From JANOAR01 sp031411235 (GTDB taxonomy: Bacteria; Verrucomicrobiota; Verrucomicrobiia; Verrucomicrobiales; Verrucomicrobiaceae), in the NCBI GenBank assembly GCA_031411235.1, contig JANOAR010000258.1, forward strand, positions 1-17,371: a DNA stretch of 17,371 nt, in the 5' to 3' direction. Numbering within the stretch: the stretch's first letter is position 1; the number at the start of each line of letters is the position of its first letter. Shown in pieces: positions 7,247 to 14,624 of the stretch. Below the pieces are notes generated by a model. It was not told where the DNA came from. It did not search any database and worked only from the letters and a program-made list of their open reading frames with translations. Made by a program: the position numbers and the translations under genes.

Positions 7247-8230
7247 ATGCAAACCCTCATCCTCGGCACCCGTGGCAGCGACCTCGCGCTCAAGCAAACC
7301 AGTATGGTCACGGCGCTGCTCAACGCCGCGCACCTGGGGCTTGACGTCCATCGCGAGATCATCGCCACAGCGGGTGACAAACGGCCCGACCTGCGCTTTG
7401 AGGAATTCAGCAAAGGCGAACACGCCATGCTCGACAAAGGCATCTTCATCAAAGAACTGGAGTCCGCCCTCGCCGACCACCGCATCCATGCCGCCGTGCA
7501 TAGCCTGAAGGACGTGCCCAGTGAGTTGGATACTCAGTTCAAACTCGTCGCCATCCTGGAACGTGCGCCCATCGAGGATGTGCTCATTTGCCGCGCTGCC
7601 TACACCCTGGACACGCTGCCCAGCGGCTCCCGCGTCGGCACCAGCAGCGTCCGCCGCGCTCGGCAACTGAAGTGGCTGCGGCCCGATCTTGAAGTCGTCG
7701 AACTGCGCGGCAACGTCCCCACCCGCGTGCGCAAATGCCTGGAACCCGGCGGGCTCGACGCCGTCATGCTCGCTGCCGCTGGCCTCATCCGCCTGGGCTT
7801 TCTCGAAGCCGGAGCCAGCACGCTGAAAATCGACGACGCCGTGTTGCACGCGCAGATCCTCGACCCGCGCAAATTTTTGCCAGCGGCAGGTCAGGGGGCC
7901 ATCGCCATCGAAGTGCTAAAGAACAACTACGCCGCCACCGAGATCGTGCGCCGACTCAACCATGTCGAAACCGAAGCCCGCGTCACCGCCGAGCGTGAGT
8001 TCCTGAAAATCATGGGCGCAGGCTGCCAGACCCCCATCGGAGCCCACACATGGGTCGATGACCAGACGCTGCACATGACCGTGCGCGTCTTTAGCGAGAG
8101 CGACCCCAACGACGCTCCCAAAGAAGTCACCGAGAGTGGCAGCATCGACTCGCCCTTCACCCTAGCTCGCCGCCTGACTCATCGCCTCTCCGGCAGATCC
8201 CGGCGCGGCAGACAGCCCTTTGGGCGTTAA
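7247..8230 (+). CDS. hemC: Porphobilinogen deaminase (hydroxymethylbilane synthase)
   Basis: Polymerises four porphobilinogens into hydroxymethylbilane, the linear precursor of uroporphyrinogen III. The 327-residue protein has the N-terminal LGTRGSDLALKQT (6-18), the catalytic-Asp motif VHSLKDVP (84-91, Asp89), VGTSSVRRARQL (130-141), ELRGNVPTR (152-160), the PAAGQGAIAIE block, and Cys260 in GAGCQTPIGAH, which carries the dipyrromethane cofactor. It lies 12 nt after hemA with a C-rich leader (actccccctcccc) and no Shine-Dalgarno. The last dozen residues are basic (SGRSRRGRQPFGR) and lie beyond the conserved fold. Co-transcription with hemA and the downstream fusion gene is expected. Confidence 0.96.
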   Translation: MQTLILGTRGSDLALKQTSMVTALLNAAHLGLDVHREIIATAGDKRPDLRFEEFSKGEHAMLDKGIFIKELESALADHRIHAAVHSLKDVPSELDTQFKLVAILERAPIEDVLICRAAYTLDTLPSGSRVGTSSVRRARQLKWLRPDLEVVELRGNVPTRVRKCLEPGGLDAVMLAAAGLIRLGFLEAGASTLKIDDAVLHAQILDPRKFLPAAGQGAIAIEVLKNNYAATEIVRRLNHVETEARVTAEREFLKIMGAGCQTPIGAHTWVDDQTLHMTVRVFSESDPNDAPKEVTESGSIDSPFTLARRLTHRLSGRSRRGRQPFGR

Positions 8231-8269
8231 AACTCCGAACACCTCTTTTTCCCCACCCATCACATCGCT

Positions 8270-9790
8270 ATGCCCCCACCCCCCACTAAACGCCCCGGCA
8301 TCGTCTATCTCGTCGGTGCAGGTCCCGGCGACCCCGGCCTGCTCACCATCAAGGCCAAAGAATGCATCGAAGCCGCCGATGTGCTCATCTACGACTACCT
8401 GAGCAACCCTGAATTCCTCCGCATGTCCAAGCCGGGAGCCGAGCGCATCTATGCAGGCAAGAAGGCCAAGGATCACACGCTAACGCAGGATCAAATCAAC
8501 GCGCTCATCGTCGCCAAGGCCAAGGAAGGCAAAGTCGTCACCCGGCTCAAAGGTGGCGACCCCGTGCTCTTCGGACGCGGAGCCGAAGAGGCCGCCGAGC
8601 TAGCCGCCGCAGGCGTCGCGTATGAGATCGTCCCAGGCGTCTCCTCCGCCCTCGCTGGCCCCATTTACGCAGGCATCCCCGTCACCCATCGCAGCCACGC
8701 CTCGCAGCTCACCATCTTCACCGGCCACGAAGACCCCAACAAGCCCGAGAGCAGCCTCGACTACGCCCAGCTCGCCAAGACCCCTGGCACCAAAGTCATG
8801 CTTATGGGCGTCGAGCGCATGATGGCCATCACCGCCGAACTCATCGCCCATGGTGCCTCGCCCGACACCCCCGTCGGCCTTGTCCGCTGGGCCACGCGCG
8901 GCAATCAGCAGACCCTCACCGGCACCCTCGCCACCATTGCGCAGCAAGTCACCGACACCGGCTTCCAAGCCCCCGCCGTCTGCGTCATCGGCGACGTGGT
9001 GAAGGAGCGCGAGCATATCAACTGGTTCGAGAAGCGCCCCCTCTTTGGCAAACGCATCGTCGTCACCCGCACTCGCCACCAGGCAGGCGGCCTGACGAAG
9101 CAACTCGCCCAACTCGGAGCGGACGTCATCGAGCTGCCCACCATCCGCATCGACGAGCCCAACGACATGCTCGGCTTCGGCGAGATGGTGCAAGACTGCC
9201 ACAAGTACGACTGGATCATCTTCAGCAGCCCGAATGGCGTCGATGCCTTCTTCACCATGTTTTACAAGCTCTACACCGACGCCCGTAGCATCGGGGGTGC
9301 CCGCATCGCCTGCATCGGCCCTGGCACGGCGGACAAGGTGAAACAGTATCATCTCGCCGTTGATTTGATGCCCAAGAAGTTCGTCGCCGAGAGCCTCGTC
9401 GAAGCCTTCAAAGAGCATAACATCGAAAACCAAACCCTCCTCTGGGTGCGTGCCGAAGAGGCGCGAGACGTCATCGCCCTGGGCCTATCCAAGCAAGGAG
9501 CCATCATCGACGAAGCCCTCGCCTACCGCACCATCCCCGAGCGCGAAGACAACGCCTCCGCCATCGCACGAATGCAGACCGAAGGGGCCGACATCATCAC
9601 CTTCACCAGCGCCTCCACCGTCGAGTGCTTCTTCGCCCTGGGCCTCGCTTTGCCCAAGGACATCAAAATCGCCAGCATCGGCCCCGTCACCACCGAAGCC
9701 CTGCGGAAGCAAGGTCTAAGGCCGCATGTCGAAGCCAAAGACTACAGCATCCCCGGCCTCGTCGAAGCTGTGCTGAAGACCTGGGGGTGA
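8270..9790 (+). CDS. Fused uroporphyrinogen-III C-methyltransferase / uroporphyrinogen-III synthase (CobA-HemD)
   Basis: A bifunctional 506-residue protein. Residues about 9-250 form a SAM-dependent uroporphyrinogen-III methyltransferase: VYLVGAGPGDPGLLTIKA (12-29), ADVLIYDYL, RLKGGDPVLFGRG (92-104), VPGVSSALAGPIYAGIPVTHR (121-141) and a C-terminal APAVCVIGDVV. This half yields precorrin-2 for siroheme and cobalamin. Residues about 258-506 are uroporphyrinogen-III synthase, which closes and inverts ring D: FGKRIVVTRTRHQAGGL, WIIFSSPNGVDAFF, ITFTSASTVECFF and ASIGPVTTEALRKQG. The fusion places both branch-point activities on one chain; such fusions are known in Firmicutes and other phyla. It is 39 nt after hemC and completes the hemA-hemC-hemD series. 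hemB is not in this window. Confidence 0.95.
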   Translation: MPPPPTKRPGIVYLVGAGPGDPGLLTIKAKECIEAADVLIYDYLSNPEFLRMSKPGAERIYAGKKAKDHTLTQDQINALIVAKAKEGKVVTRLKGGDPVLFGRGAEEAAELAAAGVAYEIVPGVSSALAGPIYAGIPVTHRSHASQLTIFTGHEDPNKPESSLDYAQLAKTPGTKVMLMGVERMMAITAELIAHGASPDTPVGLVRWATRGNQQTLTGTLATIAQQVTDTGFQAPAVCVIGDVVKEREHINWFEKRPLFGKRIVVTRTRHQAGGLTKQLAQLGADVIELPTIRIDEPNDMLGFGEMVQDCHKYDWIIFSSPNGVDAFFTMFYKLYTDARSIGGARIACIGPGTADKVKQYHLAVDLMPKKFVAESLVEAFKEHNIENQTLLWVRAEEARDVIALGLSKQGAIIDEALAYRTIPEREDNASAIARMQTEGADIITFTSASTVECFFALGLALPKDIKIASIGPVTTEALRKQGLRPHVEAKDYSIPGLVEAVLKTWG

Positions 9791-9871
9791 GGCGAAGTAA
9801 AGAGGGCCAAGCAGCGTGAACTACCACTAGCCGCGCTCGCTGCCGTGTGTTAGGCGCAGCGCTCGCCTGTT

Positions 9872-11227
9872 ATGCTGAACAATGCCTCGCTCTTCCTCGC
9901 TCTGCGCTATCTCCAGCCAAAGCGTTCTTTCGTCTCCATCATCACCATCATCTCGGTGCTCGGGGTCAGTTTTGGCGTGGCCATCTTGATCGTCGTCATC
10001 TCGGTGATGGCTGGCTTTCAGCAAAAAATGCGCGACCTCGCGATGGGCTTCGAGAGCCATATCGAACTCGTAGATCGCTGGGGCGGCATGAATGGCAGCA
10101 CGCCCAAAGAGCCCGATGCACCCAAGACCAAGGACTGGCACGAGGTCGCTGAAGAACTCAAGAAGACCGCCGGGGTGACCTCGGTGACGCCACTGGTCAA
10201 AGGATTCCTCTTGGTGGAAAGCGAGCATGGCGTGGTGCCGTCGATGATGTGGGGCATGGAACCAGCGGCAGCCAAGAGCCTCGCCGGGAAGCATGAGAAA
10301 TTCGTGCGCGATGGAGCCATCGACCTCAAAGGCACCACCGAGGGCGACAAAATCGTCATGGATGCCAACCTCGCCGATGCCTGGGGACTCAAGGTTGGCG
10401 ACAAGGTGAAGGTCTTTGCCCCGACCAACTTGCAGCAGTTGCGCGAGACGATGCGTGAGATCGACGACAAGCCCAAGGCCGAGCGCGATGAAGCTTACAG
10501 CAAGCTCAAGGATGTTGTCCTTGATCAAGAACTCACCATCAGCGGCATCTTCACCCCACCGAGGTTCCAGGACAGCAGCGACATCTTTCTCATGCTCGTG
10601 CCGCTGCATGTCGCCCAGGAATTAAGAGCGATGGAAGGTGGCATCAGCACCATGGGCATCGAGCTGGCGGATCCTTATCGAGCGGATCAGGTGAAGGAAG
10701 AACTAAAGGCCAAAGTACTGCCCGAGAGCTGGGAGGCCTACTCGTGGATCGACCAGCACGCGCAGCTTTTTGCCACCGTGGAGAACGAGATGCAGATGAT
10801 GTACTTCGTGCTGTTCTTCATCGTCATTGTCGCCGCCTTTTGCGTGATGAATACGATGATCACCGTGACCGTGCAGAAGCGCCGCGACATCGGCATCATC
10901 GCTGCCATCGGCGGGCGGGCACAGCAGATCATGGGCGTCTTCGTCATCCAGGGGATGATCGTCGGCGTGTTGGGTTCGCTAGTCGGGCTCGGCATGGGAT
11001 TGCTCGTGGTATGGCTGCGCAATGACATCCGCGAAGTGATCGCCATCCTGACAGGCCGGCAGATTTTCAACTCCAACATCTACGGCATCCTGGAGATCCC
11101 CGCGAAGGTGCTGCCCTGGGATGTGTTCGTCATTGGCAGCGGTGCCTTCTTGCTCTGCACCGTCGCGGCCTTCGTCCCTGCATGGGTCGCGGCGCGTGTC
11201 GATCCGGCAGTGGCGCTGCGGGATTAG
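9872..11227 (+). CDS. LolC/LolE-type ABC transporter permease (FtsX domain)
   Basis: A 451-residue inner-membrane permease of the lipoprotein-releasing LolC/E family. The N-terminus has the family pattern LFLALRYLQPKRSFVSIIT followed by a long membrane segment (about 21-47, ...ISVMAGFQQKMR). A periplasmic domain of about 260 residues comes next, then three membrane helices near 310-333, 353-380 and 417-440, with the FtsX-like loop VQKRRDIGIIAAIGG after the first of these. In Lol systems two such subunits, or one homodimer, work with the LolD ATPase to load lipoproteins on LolA. No ATPase is found within the window, so LolD must be encoded elsewhere. The periplasmic domain carries a charged, Pro/Lys-rich segment (about 72-92, STPKEPDAPKTKDWHE). 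UvrC starts 55 nt downstream. Confidence 0.88.
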   Translation: MLNNASLFLALRYLQPKRSFVSIITIISVLGVSFGVAILIVVISVMAGFQQKMRDLAMGFESHIELVDRWGGMNGSTPKEPDAPKTKDWHEVAEELKKTAGVTSVTPLVKGFLLVESEHGVVPSMMWGMEPAAAKSLAGKHEKFVRDGAIDLKGTTEGDKIVMDANLADAWGLKVGDKVKVFAPTNLQQLRETMREIDDKPKAERDEAYSKLKDVVLDQELTISGIFTPPRFQDSSDIFLMLVPLHVAQELRAMEGGISTMGIELADPYRADQVKEELKAKVLPESWEAYSWIDQHAQLFATVENEMQMMYFVLFFIVIVAAFCVMNTMITVTVQKRRDIGIIAAIGGRAQQIMGVFVIQGMIVGVLGSLVGLGMGLLVVWLRNDIREVIAILTGRQIFNSNIYGILEIPAKVLPWDVFVIGSGAFLLCTVAAFVPAWVAARVDPAVALRD

Positions 11228-11282
11228 TACAGGGCGACGGGCATTTGCTCCCACAACGATCTGCGGCACGGTGCCGGGCTCC

Positions 11283-12965
11283 ATGCAAGACCAGAAGCCC
11301 GACCTCCTCGCTCGCCTCCGTGACGTGCCCCACCAGCCCGGTGTGTACGTCATGCGCGACCGCCTGCACCGCGTCATCTACGTGGGCAAAGCGAAGGATT
11401 TGAGGAAGCGGCTGAGCAACTACTTCCAGCCCTCGCAGCACAAGCGCCACGACATCAAAACACGCGCCCTCGTCGAGAGCATCTGGGACTTCGAGGTGCA
11501 TACCGTGCGCAATGAGCCGGAGTCGTTGATCCTCGAAGGCAAGTTGATCAAAGAGTTCCGCCCGAGGTACAACATCTCCTTTCGCGACGACAAGCGCTTC
11601 CTCCTCGTGCGCGTCCACATGGGCGAGGACTACCCGCGCTTCAGCCTCACGCGGCTGCGCAAGCCGGATGGCGGCAGTTATTATGGCCCCTACGTCCATA
11701 GCTACGCGCTGAAGACCACGATCAACTGGCTCAACAAACACTTCGGCCTGCGCGTCTGCCGCCCGCTGGTGCCCGGCGAGCTGGACTACAAGCACTGCTC
11801 CAACGACATCATCAAAAACTGCTGTGCGCCGTGTATTGGCCGCGTGTCATCGGTTGAATACAAAGCCCGCGTGGCCCAGGCCGTGGAGTTCCTCGAAGGC
11901 AAGTCGAAGGATCTCGTCACCGCCTTGGAGGAGGAGATGCACAAGGCCGCGCAACGCCTGGACTTCGAGCGTGCCGCCGAGCTGCGCGACATGGTGGAGA
12001 GCTTCAACACGACGCTGGTGACGACGCGCAGCTTCGAGCGCGGCGCACGCATCCGCGCGGTCAGCACCATCGACCCCAAGGCCGATGTGCGCGAGCTGGC
12101 CGAGGAGTTGAAATTAGAGCGCCTGCCGCTGGTCATCGAGTGCTTCGACATCGCCAACATCGGCCTCGCCCACTGCGTCGCCAGCATGGTCTGCTTTCGC
12201 AATGGCGTGCCCGATCCCAGCAGCTACCGCCGTTATCGGATCAAGGTGGTGAGCGGTCAGAACGACTTCGCCAGCATGGCCGAGGTGGTGCGCCGCCGCT
12301 ACTCTCGCGTGCTGCTGGAGGCGAAGGCAGCGCTGGGTGATGACGCCGAGTTTTCCCAGGAGGATGTCGTCGATGCGATGCGGCGAATGACGAATGATGA
12401 ATGTCGAATGACCAATAACGAAGAGGACGAAAGCGATGCCGAAGAAGCTCAGGCATCAACCCTCAACCCTCAACGATCCCCATCCCCCCTCCCCGACCTC
12501 ATCATCGTGGACGGTGGCAAGGGCCAGCTCGGCATGGCCGTCACGGAGTTGCAGCGCCTCGGACTGCATGGCTTAGCCGTCGTGGGGCTGGCGAAGGAGA
12601 AGGAGGAAATTTTCAAGCCCGGCGAGAGCGAGTCTTACCAGATTTCGCATGAGCGCGGTGCCTTGAAGCTGCTACAACGCATCCGCGACGAGGCGCATCG
12701 CTGGGCCAACGGCTACCATCAACTGCTGCTCAAGCGCCGCGTGCGCGAGAGCGTGCTCGACGACTGCCCTGGAGTGAGCAAGACACGTAAGGCCAGCCTG
12801 CTGCGCACCTTTGGCTCTGTCGCGCAACTGCGCAAAGCCAGCGTCGAGGATATTGCCAAAGTGCCCGGCATCGGCAAAAACATCGCCGCAGGCATCCTGC
12901 AATTTTTGCAATCGCACCAGCCAGGCAGCGGCGAATCCGCAGCCGCAGGCGAGACGCCGTTTTGA
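11283..12965 (+). CDS. uvrC: Excinuclease ABC subunit C, with an internal repeat-derived insertion
   Basis: Nucleotide excision repair nuclease that makes both incisions around UvrB-marked lesions. The 560-residue protein has the GIY-YIG domain (PGVYVM 19-24, IYVGKAKDLRKRL 32-44, Glu85), four cysteines C159, C172, C180 and C184 whose spacing fits the UvrC iron-sulfur cluster, the UVR motif for UvrB contact (about 211-240, LDFERAAELRDM), the RNase H-like nuclease with Asp289 in CFDIANI and Asp410 in IVDGGKGQL, RDEAHR (468-473), and C-terminal helix-hairpin-helix repeats (about 495-542, VPGIGKNIAAGIL). The start is ATG 11283; upstream in-frame codons overlap the permease gene. Residues about 350-402 are an extra low-complexity segment between the two halves of the nuclease domain (see separate entry). 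Confidence 0.95.
   Translation: MQDQKPDLLARLRDVPHQPGVYVMRDRLHRVIYVGKAKDLRKRLSNYFQPSQHKRHDIKTRALVESIWDFEVHTVRNEPESLILEGKLIKEFRPRYNISFRDDKRFLLVRVHMGEDYPRFSLTRLRKPDGGSYYGPYVHSYALKTTINWLNKHFGLRVCRPLVPGELDYKHCSNDIIKNCCAPCIGRVSSVEYKARVAQAVEFLEGKSKDLVTALEEEMHKAAQRLDFERAAELRDMVESFNTTLVTTRSFERGARIRAVSTIDPKADVRELAEELKLERLPLVIECFDIANIGLAHCVASMVCFRNGVPDPSSYRRYRIKVVSGQNDFASMAEVVRRRYSRVLLEAKAALGDDAEFSQEDVVDAMRRMTNDECRMTNNEEDESDAEEAQASTLNPQRSPSPLPDLIIVDGGKGQLGMAVTELQRLGLHGLAVVGLAKEKEEIFKPGESESYQISHERGALKLLQRIRDEAHRWANGYHQLLLKRRVRESVLDDCPGVSKTRKASLLRTFGSVAQLRKASVEDIAKVPGIGKNIAAGILQFLQSHQPGSGESAAAGETPF
12384..12474 (+). repeat. Simple-repeat insertion within uvrC (gaatga-type units plus tcaaccc units)
   Basis: Inside uvrC, 12384-12425 consists of imperfect repeats of gaatgacgaatgatgaatg form and encodes RMTNDECRMTNNEE, in which RMTN occurs twice. 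Then 12456-12474 is a run of tcaaccc units. Neither matches the surrounding codon pattern, and the segment stays in frame. It falls where ordinary UvrC proteins go quickly from the first nuclease strands to LPDLIIVDGG. Short degenerate repeats of this form are often found between genes in Verrucomicrobia and Planctomycetes (from general recollection); their presence in a conserved gene implies spread into coding DNA. Confidence 0.65.
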
Positions 12966-13110
12966 CCAAGCCCTTGCGCTGCAAAGACGCAAAAACTTCG
13001 TCACAAAGGCACGTCTGCGGCCATCTCGCAGCGTTACGGCACTAGCCATTGACGTTGCCCTTCTCTGCTATCGACAACCCCTCATTCCTTGCTCCCATCT
13101 CGGCCCCCCA

Positions 13111-14064
13111 ATGAAATCCTTATTCCTCACCATCCTCATTATTGCCGCCGCCTTCACTGCGTACGATTACTTCGTTGCGCCTCCTGGCGAGAAGCTCATC
13201 TTCACCGAAATGAACAAGGGCCTGCCTGCCGAGGAGCCCGCCCCCGCCGTAGTCAAGACCGAGCCCGTCGCCCCCACGGCCCCTGTCGCTGCGCCGACCA
13301 CCGCCCCCGCCCCTGTAGCAGCGCCCGTCGCTACGACGCCAGCCCCCATGCCTGCCGCGCCCACCGCCCCAGCCAAGCCCGTCGCCGAGGCCAATGGCTT
13401 CACGCCACCCAGCTTTGACCCCATCGAAAAACTCACGGGCAACTGGCTCAAAATTCCCGCTACCGCCTTCCCGCGGCAGGTGAAGCTAGCCAAAGCGACC
13501 CTCTTTAAAATGAGCGTGGGCGGCTCCAACATGGCCGCTGGCTCCAGCGTCTTCGCCCTCAGCGCCAGCGAAGGTATGCTGACCCTCGCCCCTGCGGAGA
13601 CCTCCACCGCGCGCGCCGTCGCCCCCATCGACGACACCGACTTGAAAGCGCTGCTGAATGCCGCCTACGAAGGCTGGAAACCCCTGCGTGTGGCCCAACT
13701 GCGCAAAGCCTATGAGCGTCGCCTTGCCGCTGCGAAGGCCCCCGCTGTCGTTGCTCCCACCACCGTCGCAGGTGGCCCCGGCGTGGATGGCGGTGGCAAG
13801 CCCGTGCGCGCCACCGACGGCACCTACCCGCTGCTGGTTGCCAGCGTTCGCAACAACGACGTCACCGAGATCACCCTGGAGGCCATCACCTTCTGGGGCG
13901 AAGCCGTTGCGGCCAACGTGGAGGGCAAACCCGCCTGGGGCGTGCCCGTGCGATTCAACGCCAATACCGTCTTTGGCAAAATCGAAGCCGAAGCCCAAGC
14001 CATCGTTCAGAATGGTCGCGTGAAAGGCTGGTTCTACACTGGCTCAGGCGAGGAAGTGCCCTAA
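13111..14064 (+). CDS. Membrane-anchored protein with Pro/Ala-rich linker, function unknown
   Basis: A 317-residue protein from ATG 13111. Residues 1-20 (MKSLFLTILIIAAAFTAYDY) form a membrane anchor or uncleaved signal. Residues about 40-95 are an extremely Pro/Ala/Val/Thr-rich linker, likely disordered and periplasm-spanning. A folded part from about 100 onward includes IEKLTGNWLKIPATAFPRQVKL, ALLNAAYEGWKPLRVAQLRKAYERRLAAAK and a C-terminal beta-rich stretch ending GRVKGWFYTGSGEEVP. I recognise no named domain. The in-frame sequence continues upstream to 12811, but that part overlaps uvrC and is not credible. It lies 145 nt after uvrC; a weak TTGACG at 13049 has no good -10 partner. It converges on the DUF1003 gene, 20 nt between stops. 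Confidence 0.75.
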   Translation: MKSLFLTILIIAAAFTAYDYFVAPPGEKLIFTEMNKGLPAEEPAPAVVKTEPVAPTAPVAAPTTAPAPVAAPVATTPAPMPAAPTAPAKPVAEANGFTPPSFDPIEKLTGNWLKIPATAFPRQVKLAKATLFKMSVGGSNMAAGSSVFALSASEGMLTLAPAETSTARAVAPIDDTDLKALLNAAYEGWKPLRVAQLRKAYERRLAAAKAPAVVAPTTVAGGPGVDGGGKPVRATDGTYPLLVASVRNNDVTEITLEAITFWGEAVAANVEGKPAWGVPVRFNANTVFGKIEAEAQAIVQNGRVKGWFYTGSGEEVP

Positions 14065-14084
14065 CTTCGATCGCAGTGTCCGAT

Positions 14085-14624
14085 TCAAGCGACACCCGCC
14101 CGCATCATCCGCTCGTGCATCTCGGTGGTAAGTGCTTGGATGCGCTCGCTCATTTTTTGGGTGATCGCAGTCAGCTCCGTGTTCTTTTCCATCAACTGGA
14201 GCAGCAGCGCCGTCTGCTCAGCGGCGGCGGCCTGCCGTGCATCATTGCCATGCGCCAGCTCTTCCCGGTGCTGGGCATCGGCATCGGCTAGAGCCTTGTC
14301 CCGATCCGCCTGCCGAGTCTGGGCTAGCAGAATCAGCGGAGCCGCATAGGCCGCCTGCAAACTGAACGCAAGGTTCAGCAAGATGAATGGATAGACATCG
14401 AAGTGGAACACGCCCAGCGCATTGCATACAATCCATGCCGCCACGAACACAGTCTGCGAGATGAGAAACAGCGGCGTGCCAAAGAACCGGGCAAACGCCT
14501 CCGCCTTCAGCGCGAACCAGTCCGTGCCAAACACAGGCGCAAGATGCCCGTGGGGCGCAAGGAAGCGCAAGTGGTGGTGTTTCTTGGCAGGCTCGGGCAT
14601 GGCAGATGTGGGCACGGATTTCAT
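14085..14624 (-). CDS. DUF1003-family membrane protein with C-terminal coiled coil
   Basis: A 179-residue protein from ATG 14624. Residues 1-48 are polar, with a histidine run KKHHHLRF. Two membrane helices follow at about 50-70 (PLFLISQTVFVAAWIVCNAL) and 77-100. The second contains the DUF1003 signature: VYPFILLNLAFSLQAAYAAPLILLAQTRQADRDK. Residues about 105-175 are strongly helical and charged, probably a cytoplasmic coiled coil. The family has no established function. Its ATG overlaps the TGA of the sulfatase gene (ATGA at 14624-14621), so the two are translationally coupled; there is no obvious functional reason for the pairing. A longer reading from 14735 would run inside the sulfatase and is rejected. 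Confidence 0.85.
   Translation of the reverse strand: MKSVPTSAMPEPAKKHHHLRFLAPHGHLAPVFGTDWFALKAEAFARFFGTPLFLISQTVFVAAWIVCNALGVFHFDVYPFILLNLAFSLQAAYAAPLILLAQTRQADRDKALADADAQHREELAHGNDARQAAAAEQTALLLQLMEKNTELTAITQKMSERIQALTTEMHERMMRAGVA

Noticed and set aside
6752..7849. 365-codon open frame antisense to hemA and hemC
   Set aside because: Covers parts of two highly conserved genes; composition is typical of a reverse-complement shadow.
9791..9871. Near-repeats of cgctcgc form between the CobA-HemD and permease genes, considered as a terminator
   Set aside because: The stems are imperfect with bulges and there is no U-tract.
13049..13074. TTGACG...TATCGA as a promoter for the protein at 13111
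   Set aside because: The spacer is only 14 nt and the -10 match is weak, so I did not list it as a promoter.
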